Positions 9,590-17,936 of a stretch of DNA of 64,000 nucleotides are shown piece by piece. Made by a program: the position numbers and the translations under genes. The stretch is from positions 124,001 to 188,000 of the forward strand of contig JAEQMT010000037.1 in the NCBI GenBank assembly GCA_016722945.1. Direction: 5' to 3'. This DNA comes from Desulfofustis sp. PB-SRB1. Lineage in GTDB: Bacteria; Desulfobacterota; Desulfobulbia; Desulfobulbales; Desulfocapsaceae. The notes beneath the pieces were generated by a model. The model was not told where the DNA came from, did not search any database, and worked only from the letters and a program-made list of their open reading frames with translations. Each line of letters opens with the position of its first letter. The stretch's first letter is position 1.

Positions 9590-9778
9590 ATGGACGACTT
9601 TGATCAAGATCCCCTGGATCTGCTTGAAGACGATGGTGACGGTGTCATCGAGACCATCCTGCTGGAAGATGAAGAGGGCCGTACCGCATCGCGGAACAGC
9701 GGCTGCGCCGTCCTGCTTCTTGGCTTTGTTTCATCTATGGCTGCTGGCGGCTGGGTGGTATCCCGGCTCTTTAGCTAG
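9590..9778 (+). CDS. Small acidic single-helix membrane protein
   Basis: An open frame of about 62 codons, starting at ATG 9590 (a TTG at 9581 adds three residues) directly after the molybdoenzyme gene. The N-terminal half is very acidic (DDFDQDPLDLLEDDGDGV). The C-terminal half holds one hydrophobic helix (CAVLLLGFVSSMAAGGWVVS). I do not recognise a family. The acidic-then-helix composition and the position 27 bp after a gene on the same strand make real coding plausible, possibly as a membrane tether for its neighbour. Confidence 0.45.
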   Translation: MDDFDQDPLDLLEDDGDGVIETILLEDEEGRTASRNSGCAVLLLGFVSSMAAGGWVVSRLFS

Positions 9779-9964
9779 ACCACCCCAAGGGGCATCAACG
9801 CAGGACAAAATTTTTTCCGGCGCAATCCCTACCCGTGGCTACCCTCAGCTCGCCGCCGCGCCGCTTGCCGGCGGCACGGCTCGTCCCTACCTTACTTGCA
9901 CGATGAAGACGCACTGTAGAAAAAACCACCGAACCACAATCTTTTTTTCACCAGGGAGCAGACC

Positions 9965-10900
9965 ATGAAAATCGGCATCGTCGGGGCCGGCTTCGTTGGC
10001 AGCACAGCTGCCTACGCACTGGCACTGGAAGGTATCGGCCAGGAAATAATTCTGGTGGATATCAATGAGGCGCTGGCCCGCGCCCAGGCGGAAGATATTT
10101 TACACGCCACCCCATACACCAATGCGATACGCATTGGCGCCGGCGGCTTTGAATCACTCAGCGATGCCTCGGTCATCATTCTCGCCTGCGGCGTCAACCA
10201 GCAGGAAGGCGAAAGCCGCCTGCATCTGCTGGAGCGAAATGCCGCCATCTTTCGCGAGGTGGTGGGTCGGCTGGTAGTGGTGGCACCGCGGGCGGTACTG
10301 GTGGTTGCCTCCAATCCGGTGGACGTGATCACTCAGATCACCCTGGGCGTCGCCGAATACCCGGCCCATCGGGTCATCGGCTCCGGCACCATTCTCGACA
10401 CAGCCCGTTTTCGATCCCTGGTGGGCCAGCACATGCGGGTCTCACCGCGCTCGGTACACGCCTACGTGCTGGGTGAACATGGCGACTCGGAGGTGTTAAT
10501 CTGGTCCAGCGCCCATTTGGGCGGGGTGCCGCTGCTTGATTTCGCAAAGCAGATCGGCCGGCCCATCACTGATGAAATCCGCCACACCATCGACGACGGC
10601 GTCCGCCACGCGGCGGGCCGGATCATCGCCGGCAAAGGCGCCACCTATTATGGCATCGCCTCCGGCCTGGCCCGCATCGTCAGGGCCATCAGGGACGACG
10701 AGGGCGCGGTTTTGACGGTCTCCGGCCGCTGTTCCAGCGCCCATCCCGATGTCGCCGGCGTCTGCCTCTCGGTTCCCCGGATTATCGGCGCCGGCGGCAT
10801 CGCCCAGGAAATCTGGCCGGCGCTCTCAGCGCGCGAGCATGAAGAGCTGGTCGGCAGCGCCGAAATCATCAAAAACGCCGCCGCCCAGGTCGGCTGCTGA
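9965..10900 (+). CDS. ldh: L-lactate dehydrogenase (NAD-dependent)
   Basis: A 311-aa LDH/MDH-superfamily enzyme. The N-terminus holds the dinucleotide-binding motif GIVGAGFVGSTAAYAL. The specificity loop reads GVNQQEGESRLHLLERN, where the first Gln after Asn is at the position that selects pyruvate/lactate (malate dehydrogenases have Arg). The catalytic His lies in YVLGEHGDSEV, and the substrate-binding Arg in GTILDTARFRSL. It interconverts pyruvate and L-lactate in the cytoplasm. The start is set by AGGGAG upstream of ATG 9965. The gene stands alone, with 186 bp before it and the end of the BREX locus after it. Confidence 0.9.
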   Translation: MKIGIVGAGFVGSTAAYALALEGIGQEIILVDINEALARAQAEDILHATPYTNAIRIGAGGFESLSDASVIILACGVNQQEGESRLHLLERNAAIFREVVGRLVVVAPRAVLVVASNPVDVITQITLGVAEYPAHRVIGSGTILDTARFRSLVGQHMRVSPRSVHAYVLGEHGDSEVLIWSSAHLGGVPLLDFAKQIGRPITDEIRHTIDDGVRHAAGRIIAGKGATYYGIASGLARIVRAIRDDEGAVLTVSGRCSSAHPDVAGVCLSVPRIIGAGGIAQEIWPALSAREHEELVGSAEIIKNAAAQVGC

Positions 10901-11237
10901 GCACACCGCACACGGCTGAACCCTCAAACGGCGAAGGCAGAGGGCTTGAGTACCGGTGAGTTGTCAGGTAAATGCTGGGCTGGGATGGCATTTTAAAAAA
11001 CAGAACAGTTCGTAGTACACTCTTCCGCTTACTATCTGTGAACCTTGAGAAATGGCCTTTTCGCCCAACTTTTGTGTTGTTCAAGAAATGTTATCCTCAG
11101 AATATCAGATCCGCCTGTGGGAAAATTTCTCACACGCATTGAATTTGAAAGAAAATTCTCATCTTTCAAGGCGCCCTTCTAACTTCAACAGAGCCCTGAG
11201 TATGCTTGATCATTGCTGGGGACAACTCGGTACAAAT
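10901..11237. other. Intergenic gap between ldh and the 3' end of the BREX operon
   Basis: About 337 bases without a credible gene. Base composition drops from GC-rich next to ldh to AT-rich toward brxA, so this is likely one border of the acquired defence locus. No tRNA, transposase remnant, attachment-site repeat or clear terminator hairpin was seen. Confidence 0.5.
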
Positions 11238-11993
11238 CTATAAGATCTTTAATTTCAGAAGCTCATCATCAAAATTATAGCGGATCAAGTCCAGATGCTC
11301 ACTATGCTGTACAATAAACTCACCAGATAACATAGGGAGTTCAAATGGAAAAAATGCTGGATTACTGTACAGAAGATCTTTTATACTTTGCTTTTCTCTG
11401 CTTGCTAATAGAGCTGATTCCAGCAGAATTATGGCAACCTTATAATCAGCAATACTAATTTGAGTAGTTTTCCTGTAACAGCCTTTCTTCTCAGTATCCT
11501 TCAAAACTCCCCAAGAAACAAACGATCTCACCGTATAACGAGCATTTCGCAATACCGTTTCACGATCACCGTACTGTTCTTTCAATCGATAAAATATCTG
11601 CTGCTGAGTTATATACTCTTGAAGATTAAAGAGTCTGCCTGCGTGTCGAGCTACGTTGAACCAAAAAGGATAGGATGCTGAAATCACAGCCCAATGGAGC
11701 GGCAACCATTGATCCGAATTCTTTTTCCCTGCAATGCTGAGCGCGTTATTACGAAAAGAAAGCAGGTCTTGAGCGGGAGCGAACCACGCTGATAGGATTG
11801 CAATGGCCATACCGTAGGTTTTTCTCCCTCTCTCACCAATACCCCCGCTTTGCTTTTGTGTTGACAAGTATTGGTTCAACTCAGCGCGAATATCATTCTC
11901 TGTCAAGCCCGCCAGCATCATCTGAACAGTTTTATCCATCCACTGTTTTCTGACAGTCTGCTTTATACCGAGTTTTTCATACCTTGTGCCCAT
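11238..11993 (-). CDS. brxA: BrxA-like protein (DUF1819 type), last gene of the BREX operon
   Basis: A 251-aa protein of predicted helical, basic character. It occupies the place where type 3 BREX operons carry brxA, a small DNA-binding helical protein. I see no decisive motif; the assignment rests on length, composition (KLGIKQTVRKQWMDKTVQMM at the N-terminus) and position. The ATG at 11993 overlaps the pglZ stop as TGATG, so it is translationally coupled. A hand count of 11581-11640 gives about 33% G+C, against about 60% in brxHII, so this gene differs strongly in composition from most of its operon and may have a separate history. Confidence 0.62.
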   Translation of the reverse strand: MGTRYEKLGIKQTVRKQWMDKTVQMMLAGLTENDIRAELNQYLSTQKQSGGIGERGRKTYGMAIAILSAWFAPAQDLLSFRNNALSIAGKKNSDQWLPLHWAVISASYPFWFNVARHAGRLFNLQEYITQQQIFYRLKEQYGDRETVLRNARYTVRSFVSWGVLKDTEKKGCYRKTTQISIADYKVAIILLESALLASREKQSIKDLLYSNPAFFPFELPMLSGEFIVQHSEHLDLIRYNFDDELLKLKIL

Positions 11994-13987
11994 CACCGTG
12001 TTCTCCTTTCAAACTTCACAAGGGGCACGATGACTTCTTCGATGGCTACACCGCCGTGACCTACGATGGCATCTCCCGGATTCACGAATGCGTCGCGGCC
12101 ACCGGCCACCAGGGGGAAATAATCTGCGGGCAACCCGACCGGCTGCCACTCGTGGGCAAACGGGAAGGCCCCGGCCACCTGAGCGCGGAGTTCCGGCGTA
12201 GGATAGACACGAACCCGCTCGCCGCGAGTTTCAGCAATCACACCTTCAGACGGGCGGCCTTTGCCTTCGCATTGGATGTTGCCGTGATCGGCCGTCAGCC
12301 AGACCTCATAGCCGTATTCCAACAGTTGGCCGACCAGAGCAGCCAGGAACCCGCCCTGGCACCACTGCTTGATCTGGTTGTGCATCCCGGCCGAGCCGAG
12401 CTGCATGCCGTGCATGATCTTGTCGACCTTGTCCACGACCAGCCCCACCACCTTGGTCTTCCCGGGGTGGATTGCGGAGTCGAGGACGCCCGCAGCATCA
12501 CCGTCGCCAAGGCCGCGCTGGTAAGCGACGTCGAGACGGGACAGACCATGGCCTTCCCAGAACTGCTTCCAGAGCTTCTCTTCGCTGTTGGTCGAGTTGA
12601 TGGATGACGGGAAATAGAGCGGCGGCTTGCCCGAGAAGATCGACTGCCGCGATACCGAGGTCAGCGTCGGAATCCAGGCGAAGGTCGCGGATTCGCGCAT
12701 GACCAGATTGGCATCCTGCTTTTGCAGAAGCTGGCGAATGGTCACCCATTGGTCCAGGGCCAGGCCATCGACCACGATCAGCGCAGCACGGCTACTACCG
12801 GAGTCCTCGATGTCCCGAGCCAGGCGGCGCGGCACGTGGTGGAGCATGGCCGGATTGGTTGGCGGAAGGTTGATCAGGCTGGAGTAGTGATCGGCCAACC
12901 AACCGGCAAAGGTCGTGTTTAATGCATCGCCGATTTCCCTGAGACGGGTCTGATGCTCGGTGCTGTTGCCGCAATGAACCAGCGCAGAGAGTTCGGCCCA
13001 TTTCAATGCGAAGGCGGTCCAGTCCGAGTAACGCTCTTCCGCAGTGGGCAGCTCCTTCTCGACAAGGCCAAACAAGCGAGAGATCCGCAGCTCGTCATCG
13101 TCCACGCCGGAGGTGGCGATGCCGCTTCGAACCCAGGACCCGGCGTCCACTTCAATGTCCTTGGCCTCGACTGGGGTGAGTTTCCCTTCCAGGAACAAGT
13201 TGTCGATATAGACCTTGATGTCCTGATGGTCGAACGGCAGGCGGTCAGGGCCGGGATACTTGAGGCCGTATTCCGGCGAATCTTCCCGCACCTGATTGGC
13301 GCTGCCGAGCCTTGATAGAAAGAGCGGCCAGCGTTCCTGCAAAAAGGCGAAGAAGGCCTCATCGTCCGGAACGATCTCGGAGAGCGGCCAGGCTTTGAAC
13401 CCATCATGGCCTTTCAGAACCTGGATGAGCCGCTCGGCCAACATCAATGGAATTTGGAGCTTGCCGTAGTGCAGACGGAGCAAAGCGCGAAGCAGCTCCA
13501 CCTCATTGGCGATCAGTTCCGCCGCAATGCCGAACACATGACGGAGAATGAAATCCTTGGTGGCGTTGTCGCCCATGCGATCCGGCGGCGACTTGCGCTG
13601 GGCTTCAAAAAGCGAATCCAGCAAGCTCCGGTCGAGCTTCTCGATGACCGGGTAGCTCAGATTGGGAAAGAGATCCCCCAGGTTGAACGACAGTTTGCGG
13701 CCCGCCTGGAGCAGGTCGTAAGGCAGGGATTCCAGCTCCGCATCCTGCAAGCGGAGGACCACCACCAGATCGGTGTGCTCACCCCGGTCCCAGATTGAAC
13801 GGTACTTGGACTCATAGGCGTATCTGAATTCGACCGGGTCACTGAACTCGATCAGGTCGAAGCCGCGCCCGCGAAGTTCCAAGGCCAGCTTTTCCTCGGT
13901 CAGCAGACAATCCGGGTCCGCGACCAGGGTCAGCTTGCTGACGTTGGGTACAAAGTCGTTCAGGATGGCGTCTCGCCAACTACTCAT
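11993..13987 (-). CDS. pglZ: BREX PglZ, alkaline-phosphatase-superfamily protein
   Basis: A 664-aa protein. The C-terminal half has the PglZ/alkaline-phosphatase fold: RAALIVVDGLALDQWVTIRQ (metal-site Asp, about residue 400), WIPTLTSVSRQSIFSG, EVWLTADHGNIQ (about 590) and GHGGVAIEEVIVPLV near the end. PglZ is the hallmark shared by all BREX types, and metal-dependent nuclease or phosphodiesterase activity has been proposed for it. The start overlaps the brxHII stop by 4 bp (ATGA), and the stop overlaps brxA. Length and position fit type 3 BREX. Confidence 0.92.
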   Translation of the reverse strand: MSSWRDAILNDFVPNVSKLTLVADPDCLLTEEKLALELRGRGFDLIEFSDPVEFRYAYESKYRSIWDRGEHTDLVVVLRLQDAELESLPYDLLQAGRKLSFNLGDLFPNLSYPVIEKLDRSLLDSLFEAQRKSPPDRMGDNATKDFILRHVFGIAAELIANEVELLRALLRLHYGKLQIPLMLAERLIQVLKGHDGFKAWPLSEIVPDDEAFFAFLQERWPLFLSRLGSANQVREDSPEYGLKYPGPDRLPFDHQDIKVYIDNLFLEGKLTPVEAKDIEVDAGSWVRSGIATSGVDDDELRISRLFGLVEKELPTAEERYSDWTAFALKWAELSALVHCGNSTEHQTRLREIGDALNTTFAGWLADHYSSLINLPPTNPAMLHHVPRRLARDIEDSGSSRAALIVVDGLALDQWVTIRQLLQKQDANLVMRESATFAWIPTLTSVSRQSIFSGKPPLYFPSSINSTNSEEKLWKQFWEGHGLSRLDVAYQRGLGDGDAAGVLDSAIHPGKTKVVGLVVDKVDKIMHGMQLGSAGMHNQIKQWCQGGFLAALVGQLLEYGYEVWLTADHGNIQCEGKGRPSEGVIAETRGERVRVYPTPELRAQVAGAFPFAHEWQPVGLPADYFPLVAGGRDAFVNPGDAIVGHGGVAIEEVIVPLVKFERRTR

Positions 13988-16890
13988 TGAGCGCCTCCTT
14001 TGACAATCCGCAGCATCAGCAGCGGCCGGATTTCCGGCACGATCTGCCTTGCCGATTGCAGTTCATGCCGCCACTCGGATTCGTCCGCATCGCAACGGGA
14101 CAGTCTGAATTGCCGCACCTCCGGCAGTCCAACCCGTTCGATGGCCTTGCGGCGGGAGGCAAAGGAGACGAGTCCGCGTTCCTCCTCGCGAGCCACAGAG
14201 GCGAGATGCGCCTGCTGCAGGGCGTCGAACAGCTCCTGTCCGGCCTGCTCGGCCGCTTCCTGCAACCGTTCATGGGCGATAATGGATTCGTCCTGGCCGA
14301 GGGTGGTCTGCACCTGGGCTTCCGCTGTCTGCAGCGCATCCCAGATATGCCGGGCCGTGGGCAGAAACAGTTTGCCTTCCTCGCTCAGGAACACGCTGAC
14401 ATAGCCGCGCCGCACCATGGGGATGCGCAGGAGTTGTGTCTTCTGGTGCATCCCGGCCTGAAGGCGGATCTCAAAGAGCCCCCAGAGTCCGGAGATGCTG
14501 GCTGGCAGCCCGCTTACGCTAACACATGGCAAGGGCTGGCCAGCCGCGATCTGTGGCAGGTTCAAGGCCAGCCCACGGACACGGCTGTTTTCAAGATTGA
14601 GCAGGGTCGCGTCGGTCAGACGGTCCGCTTCCCGGGCGTTGAACACGGCCTTGCGATGCTCCTGGCCGTCCGGCCAATTCAGATCCCACCAGGAACGTTT
14701 ACGGCTGGCCGCGCCGCCGTGAGAGTTGAGATAGCCCACCGTCATTCGCTCCACCCAATGGGGCAGAGGATGGGAGCGCAGACGCTCAGCCGCCTGCACA
14801 TCCGGCTCCTCGGAAATACCATAGATGGCGGAGGCCTCGCGCACCTGCTGAATCTCATCGCGAAGCCGAGCCACCGTGTGATCGACGGAGGTTTCGATAC
14901 CGTCCGGATTAAGGATGGCCGAGGCGAACACATCCTCGAACAGTTCACCGGCCTGGGCGGAGTCGAGCACGTCGCCGGTCTTGTCGATGCCGAACTCGTC
15001 GAAGATTACCGAGAGCTTCTGCTCCAGCACTTCGCGGACGCGGAACTCGACCGAGTCCTCAAACACGAAGTTGATTGCCCGCACCTTCTTGGGCTGGCCG
15101 ATACGGTCCACACGCCCGATTCGCTGTTCCAGCCGCATCGGGTTCCAGGGGATGTCGTAGTTGATGATGACATGGGCGAACTGCAGGTTCAGGCCCTCAC
15201 CACCCGCATCGGTGGAAACCAGCACGCGGTGCGATTTGCGGAAGGCATCCTGGGCCTGCTTGCGTTCCTCCATATCCATGGAGCCGTTCAGGGTGACGAC
15301 CGATATGCCCCGGGCTTCCAGAAACTCCTTCAGCATCTGCTGGGTAGGCACGAACTCGGTGAAGATCAACACCTTCAGGTCCGGCTCGTTTTCCTCGGCT
15401 TGCAGCTCGTAGACCCACTCGATCAACGCCTCGGCCTTGGCGTCCGGTCCAGCCTGTTCGCAGCGAACCGCCGCATCGAGCAGGGTCTCTACATGGCTGC
15501 CTTCGCTCTGCAGAGCCGACACATGAGACTTCAGCAGCTCATCGAGCAGCTCCTGGCCGTCCATGTCGTAGAGCTCGGCCATTTCATCGTCTGGGCTTTC
15601 CGATCCCTCCGTACCGTTTTCCAGCTCCGCCAGGCGCAGGCTGGCCTGCTGTTCGCCTTCTTTGAGTGCGGCAAGTCGCCGTTCCAGCGTAGTGCGGATC
15701 GCCCGGGTGCTGGAGACCACCAGACGCTGCATCAGGATCATCAGGAAGCCGATGTGGCGCTTCTTCTCGCGCAGGGCCTGGTTGTAGCCCTCGCGCACAT
15801 AGTCGGTCACTGCCTCGTAGAGGAGTTGCTGCAGGTGATGACGGGTCTCCCAGGCCACCGGGGCCATCTGCGTGCGCCGGGGTTTGAAGAGCGGCTTGCC
15901 GTCGGCATCGATGGCCTTGCGCTTCTCGGTACGGATAACATACGGGGCTACCCGCTCGCGGGAGACGCTATCCATGTCTGGAAAGGCGTCGTCATCCAGC
16001 AGGTTCATCAGGCGATGAAAGGCATCGGTCTTCCCCTGGTGGGGAGTCGCCGAAAGGAGCAGCACATAGGGCGCGGCTTCCGCCAGGCCCTTGCCGAGTT
16101 TGTAGCGGGCGACCTGATCGGTGCTGCCGCCCAGGCGGTGCGCTTCGTCCACCACCACCAGATCCCAACCGGCGGAAATCAAATCCTCGAACCGGCTGCG
16201 GTTGTATTCGGCAACGCGCTCGGCGGTCCAGCCGCGCCGTTTGTCCATGGGCTTGACCGAATCCAGAGAGACGATGACCTGATCGAACATTGACCAGGCT
16301 GAGTTCCGCTGGTCAGCCCCTGGAGCCAGACGCTGCAAGGTGCCGATGTCGTCGCCCAGCACGAGCTGGAACTGTTCGTTGAAATGGGTCTGCATTTCCG
16401 CCACCCACTGGGTAGCGATGCCTTTGGGAGAGACGACCAAGATTCGGCGAACCAATCCACGCAGCTTGAGCTCGCGCATGACCAGACCGGCCTCGATGGT
16501 CTTGCCGAGGCCCACCTCGTCGGCCAGCAGGTAGCGCACGCGGTCGCCGGAGATGGCCCGGGACAAGGCGTGGATCTGATGCGGCAACGGAATGACGTTC
16601 GATTCCATGGGAGCCAACAATACATGGCCGTCGGTAGCGCTGTTGGAACCTTCGAGCACCTCCGCAACCTTGGCTGCGGCTGCCACATAGGCTATGCGCC
16701 CGGCCTCGATCTCCGGCTGCAGGTCGGCACTCAGCGGCCGCAAGGCGGAGCGGGGCACGCGCACCACCGCGTCCTGGTTCGGTAACCAGACACGGCACAC
16801 CGTCTGCCCCCACAAGGTCTGTTCTTCGATGACCTTGCAGGCGCTGTTATGAACGGTGCTGTATTGCCAAACATCCTGCATCGGCATCAT
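13984..16890 (-). CDS. brxHII: BREX BrxHII, SNF2/DEAD-like helicase
   Basis: A superfamily 2 helicase of about 968 aa. Visible motifs: Walker A LLADEVGLGKTIEAGL (about residue 125), DEAH box LVVVDEAHRLGG (about 250), motif III LLLSATPHQG, and the C-terminal helicase half with VLVSTDAGGEGLNLQ and RLEQRIGRVDRIGQ. It resembles the DrmD/RapA-like SNF2 helicases of defence systems and is diagnostic of type 3 BREX. The open frame extends to 16953, but the ATG at 16890 overlaps the stop of the upstream 349-aa gene as ATGATG, which is the natural start by coupling. A 4-bp overlap joins it to pglZ. Confidence 0.92.
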   Translation of the reverse strand: MMPMQDVWQYSTVHNSACKVIEEQTLWGQTVCRVWLPNQDAVVRVPRSALRPLSADLQPEIEAGRIAYVAAAAKVAEVLEGSNSATDGHVLLAPMESNVIPLPHQIHALSRAISGDRVRYLLADEVGLGKTIEAGLVMRELKLRGLVRRILVVSPKGIATQWVAEMQTHFNEQFQLVLGDDIGTLQRLAPGADQRNSAWSMFDQVIVSLDSVKPMDKRRGWTAERVAEYNRSRFEDLISAGWDLVVVDEAHRLGGSTDQVARYKLGKGLAEAAPYVLLLSATPHQGKTDAFHRLMNLLDDDAFPDMDSVSRERVAPYVIRTEKRKAIDADGKPLFKPRRTQMAPVAWETRHHLQQLLYEAVTDYVREGYNQALREKKRHIGFLMILMQRLVVSSTRAIRTTLERRLAALKEGEQQASLRLAELENGTEGSESPDDEMAELYDMDGQELLDELLKSHVSALQSEGSHVETLLDAAVRCEQAGPDAKAEALIEWVYELQAEENEPDLKVLIFTEFVPTQQMLKEFLEARGISVVTLNGSMDMEERKQAQDAFRKSHRVLVSTDAGGEGLNLQFAHVIINYDIPWNPMRLEQRIGRVDRIGQPKKVRAINFVFEDSVEFRVREVLEQKLSVIFDEFGIDKTGDVLDSAQAGELFEDVFASAILNPDGIETSVDHTVARLRDEIQQVREASAIYGISEEPDVQAAERLRSHPLPHWVERMTVGYLNSHGGAASRKRSWWDLNWPDGQEHRKAVFNAREADRLTDATLLNLENSRVRGLALNLPQIAAGQPLPCVSVSGLPASISGLWGLFEIRLQAGMHQKTQLLRIPMVRRGYVSVFLSEEGKLFLPTARHIWDALQTAEAQVQTTLGQDESIIAHERLQEAAEQAGQELFDALQQAHLASVAREEERGLVSFASRRKAIERVGLPEVRQFRLSRCDADESEWRHELQSARQIVPEIRPLLMLRIVKGGAQ

Positions 16891-17936
16891 TCCGGAATTG
16901 AAAAATCGTAGTGATAAACCACGGACGCCAACTCGACTGTCCCGTCGGCGCACTCCCAGTAATGAAGATGGAATTCCCTATCGATATCTCGACGCTGCGC
17001 CTTATCAGAGCCACGCATTCTTTGCGGATCATTTCCGCCTGGCCCTGTCCGAAGAGCGTGTACGGCGGGAAGATTATGTCCTTTGATAGTCTCAATGATT
17101 GATCGGAGAATCTTGGGCGGCACGGAGTCCCCTTGGTCGGCGCAAACCTGCTGGCACAACTCCCGGAATCTGGACCCAATGGCTGGAACAACCACGCCGC
17201 TCCAGTCAGGGGAACCACCTTGCGCAATCGCGTTTTTGAACAGAGCGATTCGGATGGCGAGTTCAACTCCAAGGTCGTCAGACGCGCCAACCAGAATGGC
17301 GGATTCATCGAGACAATCGATCAGGCTCCGAAAATCGTCACATACCAATACATCACCTTCAAAGAACTCGGGCGGGCACGGCAAAACCGGTATATCGTCT
17401 CTGGTATGCTCGAGCTCGTGAATATGGGCTCTTACCTGGATTACCTGTTTGGGCGCTTCTCTCAGAATGAGGGAATGGCCCCCAAGAGGTTGGGAGCAGT
17501 GCTTGCGTAGGACGGCGATCAACGTGATGCATCGGGCAAGATCGGACTGGAGGCCGTCATAAGTTGTAAGCCGAATTACATCCGGGTCTGTTTCCAAATT
17601 CTCCGACAGAACATCCTTGACCCGATAATAAGTCTCAAAGGAAGGCGTGAGCGACAGCAGATTTTCCACAACAGTAGCGATGTCATTTGGGCTGTATTCG
17701 ACAACGCCATGCCTATCGAACAGCTCGCGAAGGTGGTGTCTTAAGGGGAAAAGATCGTCATCAATCAAAGCCTCAGAAGCCCGCTCGCTCATGTAAATAG
17801 CAACCCAGGGCTCACCAAGCAACTTGCTCCAGTCCAGTAGTGTGTCAACGTAATGAAAAGCATCATCCTTGGCGCAATCAACATGTGGAACAGCGAGCAC
17901 GCCTGCGTCAATTGTTACGCTGGGCAGGCTATGCAT
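16887..17936 (-). CDS. PIN-like protein of an embedded BREX module, unknown function
   Basis: A 349-aa protein that I do not recognise as any canonical BREX component. The N-terminus SVTIDAGVLAVPHVDCAKDD has the hydrophobic-strand-then-Asp pattern of PIN-like nucleases, with further acidic residues near 230 (CDDFRSLIDCLDE). The C-terminus is distinctive: DKAQRRDIDREFHLHYWE, then a strand-rich end with HYDF. The ATG at 17936 overlaps the ATPase stop by 8 bp, and its stop overlaps the brxHII start. Inference: the ATPase is the sensor and this protein the effector or nuclease of a two-gene defence unit. The PIN assignment is tentative. Confidence 0.7.
   Translation of the reverse strand: MHSLPSVTIDAGVLAVPHVDCAKDDAFHYVDTLLDWSKLLGEPWVAIYMSERASEALIDDDLFPLRHHLRELFDRHGVVEYSPNDIATVVENLLSLTPSFETYYRVKDVLSENLETDPDVIRLTTYDGLQSDLARCITLIAVLRKHCSQPLGGHSLILREAPKQVIQVRAHIHELEHTRDDIPVLPCPPEFFEGDVLVCDDFRSLIDCLDESAILVGASDDLGVELAIRIALFKNAIAQGGSPDWSGVVVPAIGSRFRELCQQVCADQGDSVPPKILRSIIETIKGHNLPAVHALRTGPGGNDPQRMRGSDKAQRRDIDREFHLHYWECADGTVELASVVYHYDFSIPE

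Noticed and set aside
13987-16293. A 768-codon open frame antisense to brxHII
   Set aside because: It has no ribosome binding site or family motifs, and brxHII on the other strand is complete with helicase motifs; high G+C makes long antisense frames common here.
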